From positions 13,317,806 to 13,381,805 of the forward strand of contig NC_054713.1 of assembly GCF_016097555.1 (NCBI RefSeq): 64,000 bases of DNA, read 5' to 3'. How positions within the stretch are numbered: position 1 is the stretch's first letter; every line of letters begins with the position of its first letter. Origin of the DNA: Gigantopelta aegis. Taxonomy: Eukaryota > Mollusca > Gastropoda > Neomphalida > Peltospiridae. The notes under the pieces are model-generated. The model searched no databases and was not told where the DNA came from. It saw nothing but the letters and a program-made list of their open reading frames with translations. A program made the translations under genes and the position numbers. Of this stretch, positions 42,310 to 59,547 are shown piece by piece.

Positions 42310-42546
42310 ATGAGTGTTAATTCGCAAAACGTTTTGCCGTATCAATATGAGCTGTTAGTAAATGAAGAAAGACACACATTTACTTACAACAGTGATACTG
42401 AAGAAAAAACGGATAGCGAGTCGGAGGGTGGAGAAACTGATGGTGCCAGACCGGTCGACCAATTTACAGCCCGGAGCCCGAAAGTAACCCGGAGACAAAA
42501 CCAAAACTCGGATGCTAATGCCGAGGTGTATACTGTTCATATTTAG
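42310..42546 (+). CDS. hypothetical short ORF in TIR element
   Basis: 78 codons starting MSVNSQNVLPYQYELLVNEE, acidic middle (DTEEKTDSESEGGE), end AEVYTVHI. The LPYQYE start recalls the N-terminus of invertebrate 'P2X7-like ballast' proteins, but the defining WCxCGxC segment is absent. Function unknown. Confidence 0.3.
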   Translation: MSVNSQNVLPYQYELLVNEERHTFTYNSDTEEKTDSESEGGETDGARPVDQFTARSPKVTRRQNQNSDANAEVYTVHI

Positions 42547-43734
42547 CATAAAGATACACCTCGATATGATGTATTTTAAATATGTAAAAAATATAAATGT
42601 AGGACAAACATTTTTTGGTTGTTTTTTTTTAGAAAATATCGCATTTTTTATGTTCGGGCTGTACATAATGAAATCTGTATGCACAGTGTAAACAAACGCT
42701 CTAATTTACGACAAGGCGCTTCACTTTCATTAACCTGCTTGTAAAACAACATAAATGACTTGAGAGTATAATCAACTTTTAAACTAAATATATATGTCTA
42801 TTTGCATCAATAGAACGAAATGGGGTTATAGTATTTTTCTCTCATAAACAAAGTAGCATATTATTAGGCCTATTGGTAGGGTGCGTTAGAGTAAAAAACG
42901 ACCACTCACGATACCCAAGTGATAATTTTCTTTTCTTTGGTACTACGTAATTGGTCAGTTTTGTAATTTTAGATGGGAAAGTCTACTTAATCAAGGGTTT
43001 TACAGCATTATTTACAGTAATGAAGCAGGGCGGCTGATAATGTCCATTAACATTGTACTATAGTCGCGACAGGTTACGCCACAATACCCTGTGATCTTAA
43101 AAAAACTGGCACGTATTTTGTACGTATGTCTAGACCGTGGTAATCACTTACCTGGTCGATACCCTGCAATATACACCTGCCAGTCAGGAATCACATGTGC
43201 AGGCCACGGAAAAGAAAGGACCAATTAACTAAAACAACACTCCGATTCTCAAGTCAGCCCGTGGATGAAACATAATAGTTATTTCGACACCGACAGTAGT
43301 GGTTTATTTTGTATTGAACTTCGTGTTGCTTTGGGGCTTCGGGCGACGAGGAACGTTTTTGTGACGTATTCCGCCCGAAGATTAAAAACATTATTTAAAA
43401 TTATTATTGTTTTCTACACGTTTTTTAAAAACATATTTAAATACATCGTATTGAGATGTATCCTCATGCCAAATCCCATGTTTGTATATGCCATATTTAA
43501 TTACTTGTTGACGTTTCCTTCTTCGGACGGTGAATACAGATTTTGTTATGTAGGCCTACAGCCCTAACATGAAATTTTTTTTTTTTTCCAAAAAAATAAA
43601 TAAATAAAAAATTCGATATTTTTGTTTTAACATATATAAATACATCATGCTGAGGTGTATCTTTGTGCCAAATATGTACAATGTACACCTCGGCATTCGC
43701 AACCGAGTACTGTTTTTGTAACCGGGTAACATTC

Positions 43735-43914
43735 GGGCTCCGGGCTGTAAATAAGCTGACACCAAAGTACTATGCGGTGTTGGTGTCCAATCTTTTCTTT
43801 TGCGATAAAATACACGCGTCTTTCTTCGGATACAATCCTTTGGAAAACCATAAAAAGACAATCCCGATCGTTTAAACTATTATTTTTACACCCAAAGGCC
43901 GCGCAGTACGGCAC
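43735..43914 (-). pseudogene. THAP-domain relic
   Basis: Starts MPYCAAFGCKNN (first two zinc Cys), then after a +1 frame change SFYGFPKDCIRRK, KDWTPTPHST and LVSAYLQPGA. A THAP finger (C2CH) should have LCSxHFxP at the last place; here the Cys and His zinc ligands are Val and Tyr, so the fold is not functional. It belongs to the 42023-44185 element. Confidence 0.65.
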
Positions 43915-43989
43915 TGTTGGACTGAACAGATCGTAAGCCCCTTACTCCATATATAAACAGTTAACAACAATGGAAGAGTACAGCGGCTC

Positions 43990-43997
43990 TGACGTCA
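43990..43997 (-). promoter_or_regulatory. CRE-like palindrome TGACGTCA, right
   Basis: 76 bp before the THAP ATG on the - strand; same flanks GTGACGTCAGAGCCGC as the left site. Confidence 0.5.
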
Positions 43998-44254
43998 CTT
44001 CCCTTTTTTTCCGAACGCTCACGAAGAAATATGCATAAATCGTACTTTGATACTGATTAGCGTAATTTCTTCATTTTAAGTTAACTACACGTATTTTATT
44101 GTTATAAAGTTATTTGTATATTATTTTTATATCATTTTTCTTTTAAAATGAGCTATAATATGGTCTCGTGTCATGTTTCCTTTAACCAGTAGATCTAACA
44201 GCATTGCGTGGACTCCCATGTCCAGGTGACATTTCATCTATAAATAACAATTTA

Positions 44255-45216
44255 CTGGGAACTGGGAACTCATTTAACGTGCCCCTATCCATAAAGCTCC
44301 AGGCACGCCGACCACGGATCCAGCCTCTGACATAGCCAGCGGGGGGTTCCGGGGTAGGAGGGTGGGGGGGGGGGGATGGGAAGTTGAGATGCAGGGGAAA
44401 ATTTAGAAATTTGGATGGTATGACCAATGACCAAAACAGCTAATAGGATGGGAATTTTATTTTTATATATTTTAGCTGCATCAATATCAAATAAAATTAT
44501 ATATAATATAAACCAGGTTATGAAATTTAAAATTTAATTTAGCTGGTGTAATTTTCAGTCGGGCTCGCCTAAATAATATATAGTATTAAATATATATTTA
44601 CCAATAACCAATAACATATTACATTAATTACTAATTAAGAGCCCTGGAGGCTAGGGATTTGCAAAGGAGGGGGGGGGGGGGGGGCTTGCGTCCAATCCGG
44701 TTAGCGGGCCGACAGGCAGGCAAGCCCAAATTAGCTGGTCCGGATTTCCATGGGGCGGAAGTTCCGGGGGAGGGAGGCCTCCTAACAGGCATTCTATCGG
44801 TCGAAACCGCCTACGCCCTACCGCACCCAGAAGCACCCTAACACGGCGTCCCCCCCCCCCCCCCCCCACACCATCCCAACCACCCCCAGTTATCCATACA
44901 GCAGGTAAGGGCATACTAAAAATGAAGATGATATAAGGGAACGAAGGGAGGGAATGATGGGAAGGAGAGTAAATGAATAATAGTGTAGGCCTACAGCCCG
45001 CCAGTCGTCCGGAGAATTGGTGGAAACGTATCAAGAAGTTGTTAATCGGAAATGTTGATCAAATTGAGGAGATGTCTAGAGGTGCCCACAAGGACTTCCC
45101 CCAGCATTCGCGAACATAACATCCGAATGGATGCGTCACCTATACGGATGACAAAGTCATTGCTATAGAAGCCTCCGGGTCACCCGGGTAACCACTAAAT
45201 CGTTAAACGAGTGAAA
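44255..45216. mobile_element. 962-bp insert with 12-bp target duplication, unclassified
   Basis: AATAACAATTTA at 44243-44254 and 45217-45228 flanks it exactly. GC-rich, with a G16 run (44669-44684) and a C18 run (44850-44867). No coding segment recognised. The duplication length fits a retroposon, but no clear A-tail or tRNA head is seen. Confidence 0.7.
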
Positions 45217-45726
45217 AATAACAATTTAAATATGACCAATTACACTTCGCCTTTTATAGCGTTATTCGGTAGCATACAAATTCTAAAAATATCGGGCGAG
45301 ACGGGGGCATCTGCCCTCTCAGTGCTGGATCAAATCCTAAAATTCGTACAAAAACGATAGAGCGATATTAGGGGAAAATAAGCTGCCCTGAAACTTTTTT
45401 TTACCATACATTTCCATCATTCTACCCACAATATTATAATGCATTACAATTAATGCCTAGAGATTCATTTGTAACGTACTCTACCGGTATATACGCTATT
45501 TGGCAGTAATGCTAATATGAATAAATGTTGTTATCCATATTCGGGCATTTTCGTTTACTTTGAGCAAAAATTCCCCCACCTCGTACGCCTATGCGAACTT
45601 AGAGAAGAGTGCCAACAAGGTTGATGCCTTATACATCGAGAAAATCTTATGTTTTTAATCACATAAATTATGCTAGCCGATTTAATTTATGTGTTTGAAA
45701 GCTGGGCATAACACGTGTATAATAAA

Positions 45727-46251
45727 TACTCTTCAAAAATAGTAGGGGAACTCTATAAGAATTTACAATTGCCAAAATTGTAAGGTATATTAGTTGTGGG
45801 GAATGGTTATATGATAATAGTGAAGAAATTGGGCAAACATTACAACCGGTAGTTCAGTATTACAGTAGGTTTTATGACCACAAAAGATCTTAAAGGACGA
45901 TTGGGGTCAGAACTGAAATTTGAAAGTTGACGTTTTTTTATCAGTTGCATATGCTGTAACAAAAATGACTAAAAAGAAAACAATAACAACTGTATGATCA
46001 ACAGAATGAAAAAGATTGACAGAAATAATGTTCCACAGTGATTAATCGACATTCCTGGAAATTGTCAAAATCAACAATGACACCCCACGTACGTGTACGG
46101 GGCAACTGCGCAATGCACGTGCAAAATATGGAATGTGTTAAACAGATCTGAACGTTCTTTACTAGGATGTCTGTGGTCAAAACGTATGTTCGGTCTAATA
46201 GTTGATATTAACATTAATATTTCAGGTTCCCCTACTTTTTTTTTAATAGTA
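45727..46251. mobile_element. 525-bp MITE-4, TA-flanked, 'AGTAGGGGAAC' TIR
   Basis: TACTCTTCAAAAATAGTAGG with GGAAC on the left, and reverse complement TACTATTAAAAAAAAAGTAG with GGGAACC on the right. A TIR of about 24 bp including the TA target points to Tc1/mariner. Contains CACGTACGTGTACGGGGC near 46087. No transposase frame. Confidence 0.82.
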
Positions 46252-46472
46252 TAGTTTCTGTTGTTAAATAATGATATAAAACATATTTCGGGATAAAGTG
46301 GGCCTTTTGTTAACACAGTTCTCAAAACACACACCTCTGTTCACAAGACGCATATGACCCCATATTATTTTGTATTATTCCAGTGTTCACAAAAGGCCCA
46401 CTCTGGGCTTACCTGTTCTTGCTGTTCCATGTGTTTTGACTGCTCTCATACGATTAGAATGTTAAACTTTTT

Positions 46473-46737
46473 CTTAACGACACCACCAGAGCACATTGAT
46501 TTATTAATCATCGGCTATTGGATGTCAAACATTTGATAATCCTGACATGTAGTCAAGGGAAACCCGTTACATCTTTTCCATTAGCAGGAATGGGTCTTAG
46601 TACTTCAGGACAATCAGGACACCACATACCACGGCCTTTGACATATCAGTTGTGATGGGGATACAATCAGAATATGGGTCCACTTAGGGGATTCGATCAT
46701 TCGACGTATTGTATGAGCAGAACACCCACCACTGGCG
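46473..46737 (-). mobile_element. SINE with tail II, diverged head
   Basis: Reverse tail II 'AACGACACCACCAGAGCACA', core 'CACATACCACGGCCTTTGAC', head decayed. Confidence 0.8.
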
Positions 46738-46739
46738 AC

Positions 46740-49400
46740 TAATATTTGATTAATATTCCTTTTAGCCTTCCAGTTAATTAAACTGGTGGCACCTAAGACT
46801 GCGCACCTAAGCATTTGTGTTATATTTTAAAGTTAAAATCTTTCTTTAAAAATATTTGTTTCACCGCCACAGTACAATGGAACAATAAACGTGTTATTAC
46901 TGAAAGTTATTTTAATTTTTAATATTTTTAATCTCAAGTAATGAGTGCATTTTAGTAGCAAATCCCTCCCCACCTCCACCACCACCCTCTGTATTTCCTG
47001 GCCTGCATGACGGCACATACGTCTGCGCAGCAAACATTAAAACAACCACTTCTGTCGCTAATGTTCACAGAAGCAACAACAGGTAATGGATCCGACTTTT
47101 CATAAGTTTTAGACAACAAACAATTCCTATTATATTCCATTTCAGGAAATTTAGATTATGCCAATGAGATAAATATAAATGGTGTCCCATGCACCTTAGT
47201 CTGGATAACACAGAATGACAATATAATGTCAAAATGTATTATCATTTTCAACAAAAGTTGTCTTATTAACGTGCAATTGAGCACAAATAGTGTTCGTTAG
47301 CCATATAGGAAAATTAATGATAACTTTTATGAAACAGACTATAGCTAAAATAGGTCATGCTGTAAGATTTATAATCTGGGAAGCCATATAGGTTGTGTTG
47401 TGACACTCGGAGGGAAATTCAAAGTATACTTGGATGTTTACGTTAACAGATACAATAAAACATTTATTTCATTTATGGATTCATAAAATACAATAAGAAA
47501 CGTTTGTATTGAAACTTCTATGTAAACTTGTGTAAGTTGATATGCAAGGTTGATCATTACAGCGGTGACAGACTTGTGTTGACTGGTGATAAAAAAAACC
47601 CACGTTGATCGATGCTGGTAAAAGTAGGCTATACTTTTAATGCATTAATTCAGGGTTTTTTTCCCCCAATCAAATTGTTATCTACCAGTTTTATACATAT
47701 GTTCACGACCAAGATGCGCTGTTTTATTAATTGTTTTATTAATTAAATTTACGTTGTTTGTTTGTTTACAACCCCAACAGTTGTTTTAAAACGTAATGTA
47801 ACGTAATTAACATGCGCAGACTAATGTCCCATGAGTGTACCCTTTCCTCGTGTCATTCGTCTCCCTCTAGCCCCCCCCCCCCCCCTCCTCTACCCCTTTA
47901 ATTTTCATATGGAGACAAAGTTAAAGCTTATCAGTCTAAGCTTGCCAATTCCTATTAGCTACGTGGTTTGGTCCCGGTATGAGAGGAAAGTACCAATATT
48001 GTAGGTTTCAAGTTTTTTAATTGTGTAATAATCAGCTGAATAATATGTTTCTAAAAATGTTTTGTTCACATCCACTGTGCATTTTAAGAATAGCAGGTGT
48101 GTCCGTTTTGAGCACAAGCACTGCTTTTTTTTTAGTTTACACGGTTATTTCTCAAAACATGCAAATTCATTTTCTTAGATTTACAGAACAAACTATGCAT
48201 GGAAGAGATTTGTTATGATAGGCATCCTTCAAGTTACGTTCTATTTATAACAGATAGTCAGATATCAATTTGAAATCGTCTTTTTTTTCTCTCGGATCAC
48301 CCCACTGCTCTTTTGACTATCAGAATTCATTGTATAAAGTTACAGATCATGGATACACAATTTATGAAGTAATTACAGTGAAATAATTACAGTATATATT
48401 TTCCTGAAAATTTGCGAAAATGGTAGTGGGCCTTATAGGCACAGTGGGCGTTTTAGGCACGTTTCCCTATCCATGTCATTTTCATAACATCAAACGTTTG
48501 GTAGCCATCTTGGATTTAAATATGACGACCATTGTGACTGAAAATGTATCATTTTCAATATTTGAAAACTATTTTCTCTGGAAGTACTAAGACAACTGAA
48601 ATAAAAGTGTAGGCTGTTCGTACGTTTGATTGGCCAGTCATATTTCCCAAGATTTAGAGGATTCCTTTAAAACAAAATGGCCGCTACCGACCAATCAAAA
48701 TGGAGCACCAGGGGGGCCCTAAATTTTGCAACAGTTATATTGTTGTTGTTTTTTGTGGGTTTTTTTTCATTTTTTACGTTGGAGAATCTGAGGAATCCAT
48801 ACGGGAACGTTTGTTTCCTACTACCACATGTCATTGTGTGACCCTTCCCCCCACCCCCCCACCCCGTGGATTTTTGTGATCCTCCACCTATATGCTTCGG
48901 TTCTTCACAAAATCGGGTTAAACAAAAACAACACCTGTCACATTTTGATCGCCTGTATTTTATTCAACTATATCGTACACAAACAAGTAGGCCCCTATCA
49001 ATAAAATTAAAACAATGATATGCATGCATAACAAATTATGTGTGTGTTTGTAAAAATAATAGAAAACGTGAAATTAATAAATGTGTCGTCAATCGTAGGT
49101 TACGAGCCCGTATTTTGGGCTAGCCTATACATAAGTTACCAAAACAATGCTTCTTTGTTTGTTTGTTTTTGTTGTTTGTTTTTTTTGTTTTTTTTGTGTG
49201 TGTGTTTTGTTTTTGTGTTTTAATTTTTGTATTTTTGTATTATTCTTTTTTTTCCTTTCTTTTTCTCTATCCTTTTCTTTTCTTTTCCTTTTCTTTTCTT
49301 CTTTTCTTTTCTTTCTTAGTTATGTAAATATTAAAGAAGAATGTAGCAAATGTATATGATGTAAAACATATTTTTCTGCTGCCATGTCTTTCTCTCTTGA
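46740..49400. other. intergenic, nothing recognised
   Basis: Downstream of Cdc42 B and possibly part of its 3' UTR (49486 downward). No SINE or exon seen. Low-complexity T/G and CTTTT tracts at 49155-49318, C-run at 47872-47885. Confidence 0.4.
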
Positions 49401-49486
49401 AATATCTGCATCACTGATATGGAGTACACAAATATACATATAGGGGACCCGCCCCTTTCGCAAAAGTATCAACAACACAAACCAAT

Positions 49487-55055
<5,569 letters not shown>

Positions 55056-55105
55056 TTAATAATATATATGTTGATTTTAACCTGAAATAAAAGAAAGAAG
55101 AGATA

Positions 55106-55410
55106 AAGTTTGTTTTGTTTAACGACACCACTAGAGTACATTAATTACTTAATCATCGGCTACTGGGTGTCAAACATTTGGTAATTCTGACATAGCTATA
55201 GAAAAGAAACCCGCTACATATTCCCATTGGTAGCAAGGGATCTTTTATATGAACCATCCCACAGACATGATAGCACATACCACGGCCTTTAATATACCAG
55301 TCGTAGTGCACTAGCTAAAACGAGAAATAGCCCAATCGACGAGGTTCAGTCCTAGACCGACTGCGCATCGGTAGAGTAGCCTACTTTCTCACTGGGTTAC
55401 ATCGCCCCCA
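55106..55410 (-). mobile_element. SINE, head I / tail II
   Basis: Reverse tail II 'GTTTGTTTTGTTTAACGACA', core, head I ending 'CTGGGTTACATCG'. Just upstream of the Cdc42 B start exon. Confidence 0.9.
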
Positions 55411-55674
55411 CCCCCACGCCCATGCCCGCACGTCAGTTACTGTCTAATGAATTGACAAGAAGTGTGACAATTCAGAAAATAAGCATTTACTCGTCTCTTA
55501 AAAAAAAGAGAAAAAAGACGAACATTTTGGTTTTGATGGTTCGGAACGTAACGACGTCTATTAAAACTGCAGGTGAAATACGCTCAGAAATAAATTTCAC
55601 ATGAATAAATGTGTAAAAATTGACTAAAGTCAAGCAAATTTTGTTTATTTATGTATTTATTTATTTGATAGAAA

Positions 55675-55854
55675 TACCGTGAAACCTCTCAAAACCAGAC
55701 CCTCTGTAAACCGGAATTCCCACAATACCGGAATTTTTTTCGCGGACCCTTATTAAATATCTGGTACAGAAGAGAACCTCTCTAAACCGGATACCTCTTG
55801 GAACCGGACTTTAACTTGGTCCTGAGGATGTCCGGTTTAAAGGAGTTTCACTAT
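55675..55854. mobile_element. MITE-3, second copy
   Basis: TACCGTGAAACCTCTCAAAA and GGTTTAAAGGAGTTTCACTA; same layout as 15916-16102. Confidence 0.85.
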
Positions 55855-55906
55855 ACCATACAGTGAGATAAGAAATCCAAGTAGCATTAGAACATAATAT
55901 TATTTG

Positions 55907-56297
55907 TTAAAGGGACATTCCCGAGTTTTCTGCATTGTAAGATGTTTCCGACTAATAAAATATTTCTACGATTAAACATCCGTGTTAAATATATTTTTTT
56001 GTTTAGAATATCAGTGTCTCTATATTCAATGTGTTTCTGGTCGTCTTAAAATTTCTAAAAAGCCCAAACAGGATTTTGTCTTCAAATTATTTTGTACGTA
56101 CGAAAAAACAATATTTTAGGAAATAAAATGAAATTTAACCTAGTACAAATATTAGAACGATCAGAAACACGTTTAATATACAGCCACTAATATTTTATGC
56201 CGAAAAATATATTTGATATGTACTTACAATCGTTAAAAGGTATCTGTTAGTCGATAACATATTAAAAGCTGCAGCAAACTCAGGAATGTCCCTTTTA
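55907..56297. mobile_element. palindromic TTAA MITE (MITE-1)
   Basis: TTAAAGGGACATTCCCGAGT to 'CTCAGGAATGTCCCTTTTA'. One terminal TTAA altered. Confidence 0.88.
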
Positions 56298-56449
56298 TGC
56301 AGGTCCGCAGGAACGATATCTGATGTGGAGAGAGAGAGAGAGGGACACAATCTCTAGTGGGGAGGGCATAGTCTAGTAGAGGACACAGACCAGATTTGTA
56401 TCTTTATATCTGCAGTAGTTAGACAAACAAATAAATAAGAACGTAGGGG

Positions 56450-56737
56450 CGGGATTTAGCTCAGTCGGTTTTGAGTGCACGCTTGAGGTGCTTGCGTCGC
56501 AGGATCGACTCGACTCGGTGGATTGTTTTTTTTTCTCTTGTTCCAACCAGTGGTATGTGTTTTCCTGTCTGTGTGAAAGTGCATATAAAAGATCCCTTGC
56601 TGAATTAAGAAAAATTAATGCGGGTTTCCTCTGATGACTACGTGTCAGAATTACCAAATGTTTGACTTCCAGTAGCCGATGATTAATTAATCAATGTGCT
56701 CTAGTGGTGTCGTAAAACAAAACAAACTTTAACTTTA
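56450..56737 (+). mobile_element. SINE, head III / tail II
   Basis: Head GGGATTTAGCTCAGTCGGTT with GCAGGATCGACTC, core 'CATATAAAAGATCCCTTGCT', tail II ending CGTAAAACAAAACAAACTTT. The clearest + strand head III copy. Confidence 0.92.
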
Positions 56738-57238
56738 AAAAAGAACTTTTCTCAAGTGGGACCCCCCCCCCCCCCCAACACACACACACACGGGCCTGCG
56801 ATGCCCTTCTGTTTATGGCCCGAAAGAAGTCCCCCAAATCCTGTGCTATAACCTGGCCACAGCCTTCTAATTTTATTGTAGTCCGATATATGCGCTGTCA
56901 AAGTCACATATTTTGGACTAATTTTATTGTGACTAAAATAAATAAATAAAATAAGCATTCACAAATATTAATTTTATAATCAAATATAAAATATTAACTA
57001 CCTACCTATATTGGTCTCTGCAAAGCGTTGTCAAATGTTTTGTAAGGATATAAATAAGCAAGTTTATATACGGAAAAATAGTGACGCGCAGTTCTAAAAA
57101 TAGACTGATAAAAGTAACTGGTTATAAATGGATTCCTTATCCAGCGCAAGCCATTATTAAAACGTAAATGTACAGAGTAGCTGTTAAAGTGTCATGTGGC
57201 CGTATTCTGTTTATACTATTAAAAACTGTCGATATATA

Positions 57239-57361
57239 GAGAGATAGATGGATGGATGGATAGATAGAGAGATAGATATATAGATACAGATAGATATATA
57301 GATACAGATAGACACATAGATAGATAGGTAGATAGATACATGTATGTATGTATATATGTAG
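57239..57361. repeat. GATA/TAGA and TATG microsatellite
   Basis: Irregular GATA-type units over about 120 bp. Confidence 0.9.
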
Positions 57362-57469
57362 GTAGGTAGTTAGGTAGGTATTGGTATATAATATAGATAT
57401 TGATTTAAATGCCGATACAGATAAATATACACCTGTCTGGACGACTGGCTGGAGATTTTCCATGCTATC

Positions 57470-57680
57470 TTAGAGTTACGATATCGTAAAACCGTCATAA
57501 GTTATGACGTCACAACGACGCATGCAATACCCTTTTCACAGTTTTACGATATCGTAGCGCTAAGATAGCTTCGAAAATCTGATCCCTGGACCCCATTACT
57601 CGAAGAGATCTTAGCGTGTATTTAGGTGTTATGCACTTAAGGTGATCTTAGGGCTAAGATCGTTTTATGAAATGGGGCCC
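57470..57680. repeat. small palindromic repeat
   Basis: ATCTTAGAGTTACGATATCG at 57469 and TTTTACGATATCGTAGCGCT plus AAGATAG at 57540 are inverted around TGACGTCACAACGACGC. A second stem 'GATCTTAGCG' / 'GATCTTAGGGCTAAGATC' follows. Confidence 0.6.
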
Positions 57681-57690
57681 TGGAAATTAA

Positions 57691-58068
57691 TTAAAGGGAC
57701 ATTCCTGAGTTTGCTGCACTTTTTAAGATGTTATTAACTAAGAAAGACTTTTTAACGATTGTAATTTCATATCAAATATATATAATTTATTTGCATAAAA
57801 TATTAGTGGCTGTATATTAAACGTGTTTCTGGTCGTTAAATTACATTTTATTTCCAAAAATATAATCTTTTCGTACGTACGAAATTATTTGAAGACGAAA
57901 TCCAGTTTGGGCTTCTTATAAATATTAAAACGACCAGAAACACATTGAATATACAGACACTGATATTCTAAACCAGAAATATATATTTAATATATAAGTT
58001 TAATCGTAGAAATATTTTATTAATTGGAAACATCTTACAATACAGCAAACTCAGGAATGTCCCTTTAA
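57691..58068. mobile_element. palindromic TTAA MITE (MITE-1), complete
   Basis: TTAAAGGGACATTCCTGAGT to the inverse with TTAA; centre TTCGTACGTACGAA near 57878. Inverted relative to the other complete copies. Confidence 0.92.
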
Positions 58069-58201
58069 GCATCACCTAGTTTTGGCTATGTGGCTTATAC
58101 TTCACCATTATGTGCTTGTGAACACTTCTTGGATAAAAAACACCGAATTTAATGTTCTGTGTATTAAACAGAGGATATCGATTTAAGACTGACATTAAAA
58201 A

Positions 58202-58516
58202 AAGTTTGTTTGTTTTGTTTAACGACACCACTAGAGCACATTGATTAATCAATCAGCGGCTATTGGATGTCAAACATTTGATAATTCCGACTCGTAGTCA
58301 TCAGAGGAAACCCACTACATCTGTCCTAATGCAGCAAGGAATCTTTTATATGCACTTTCCCACACACATGATAACACATACCACGGCCTTTGATATATTA
58401 GTCGTGGTGCACTGCTTGGAACGAGAAATAGCCCAATGGGCCCACCGACGGGTATCGATCCCACACCGACCGCGCATCAAACGAATGCTTTACCACTGGG
58501 GTACGTCCCGCCCATA
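58202..58516 (-). mobile_element. SINE, head I / tail II
   Basis: Reverse tail II 'TTTGTTTAACGACACCACTA', core, head I ending 'CACTGGGGTACGTCCCGCCC'. Well preserved. Confidence 0.92.
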
Positions 58517-58546
58517 CAGACATCAAGTGACACTGTCGGTATGTAC

Positions 58547-58655
58547 CGGCCTCGGTGGCGTCGTGGTTAGGCCATCGGTCTACAGGCTGGTAGGTACTGG
58601 GTTCGGACCCCAGTCGAGGCGTGGGATTTTTAATCCAGATACCGACTCCAAACCC
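58547..58655 (+). mobile_element. SINE head II, 3' truncated
   Basis: 'GGCCTCGGTGGCGTCGTGGT' to 'GACTCCAAACCCTGAGT', then breaks into a MITE-2 fragment. Confidence 0.88.
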
Positions 58656-58832
58656 TGAGTAACAGCTATGGAGTCGAGTTTTAGTCTATTTTTAGAGGGT
58701 ATTTCACCATGTTAGAGTCACAGACTAATGTTTCACTCAATTGTAAATTTATCCAAATGTATTACAGGTTTGTAGATTAACTAAACTTAGTATTAATTTT
58801 CACGTGTTGAAACTAGGGTCTGTCCATTTAAT
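58656..58832. mobile_element. MITE-2 fragment
   Basis: Reverse of the MITE-2 end: 'TTAACTAAACTTAGTATTAA' and AAACTAGGGTCTGTCC. Confidence 0.75.
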
Positions 58833-58844
58833 TCCTACTAACAG

Positions 58845-59032
58845 TCAACTGATATAGTTTAAAGTATGCATATTTCATTTTCTTTCATCCTTGCAATAAT
58901 GCTCCATGTTCCGTAATAATTGAATTTTCGGCGTGAAATAGATGACAAACACATGCAAACGTACTACAGGTATAAGTCCGTATAACTGCTTATTGCACAC
59001 GTAAACTTACGATAGTTTGTGAAATTATCCCC
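58845..59032. mobile_element. foldback element fragment
   Basis: 'GTGAAATAGATGACAAACAC' and 'CGTAAACTTACGATAGTTTG' match one arm of 51355-51865. Confidence 0.65.
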
Positions 59033-59379
59033 AGAGACACAACTTCGGTGTTTTTTGAGCCAAATTAGTTGAAGAATTTGGTAGTTGATTTGCAAAATGA
59101 TCATAAAATATGGAGAGAAAAAACCTTATGAATGTTTCAGACGATTTAGGAAAATTCCAAGAACAATATTAGCAGATACGTCAGAAGAAGGAGAATTAAA
59201 GAAGGAAACTACTAACACAGAAGAGATAATATTTACTGTTTTGGAGAAGCTTCTCCGCGCCAAGAACACACAAACGAGAGATTTACAGTCATCAGGTGAA
59301 ACACAGTGACTCATGCTTTGTAGCTCATTTGATCTGCCCGATATTAATAACTAAAAATCCATTAACTCGTGCTATGCAG

Positions 59380-59385
<6 letters not shown>

Positions 59386-59424
<39 letters not shown>
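59386..59424. repeat. (ATT)n microsatellite
   Basis: Thirteen ATT units. Confidence 0.95.
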
Positions 59425-59426
<2 letters not shown>

Positions 59427-59547
59427 TAGATCCAAACATAGTAGGTTCGAGTATAATGAAATTTGCCTAAATTGATTCAGCATCAAAACCAGATATTTAT
59501 TTTGGTCTTGAATTTTAAAACAGAAGAATAAATACGAATGTTGATGA

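Larger units (their letters stand above)
42023..44185. mobile_element. 2.16-kb TTAA-flanked TIR element with THAP relic
   Basis: Ends TTAAAGGAAACATGTCACGT and its reverse counterpart TTAAAGGAAACATGACACGA, about 27 bp TIR with mismatches, TTAA at both ends. Both subterminal regions carry GTGACGTCAGAGNCGC about 190 bp from the end (42210 and 43997). An open frame runs inward from each end (42310-42546 + and 43914 downward -). About 140 bp near 42460-42600 and 43608-43760 are inverted copies of each other. A plain DNA transposon derivative; TTAA target suggests a piggyBac-like enzyme, the THAP domain is more usual for P-type elements, so the family is open. Confidence 0.75.
41990..45290 (+). repeat. 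repeat U, split twice (41990-42022, 44186-44254, 45229-45290)
   Basis: The three pieces line up with the uninterrupted unit at 62252-62440: 'CAATCTGATTAAAA' with CTACTGG; CCAGTAGATCTAACAGCATT to 'ATAACAATTTA'; GACCAATTACACTTCGCCTT to 'CTAAAAATATCG'. The breaks hold the element at 42023-44185 and the insert at 44255-45216. Confidence 0.85.

Noticed and set aside
43265-43567. 100-codon frame in the TTAA element
   Set aside because: Phe/Ile/Val-rich AT translation without motif; part of the region shares sequence with the inverted inner repeats.
44651-45034. 127-codon frame with Gly/Pro-rich parts
   Set aside because: Depends on homopolymer G and C runs in an insert without recognisable coding signature.
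57137-57463. Tyr/Ile-rich frame on the - strand
   Set aside because: Translation of GATA-type simple repeats.
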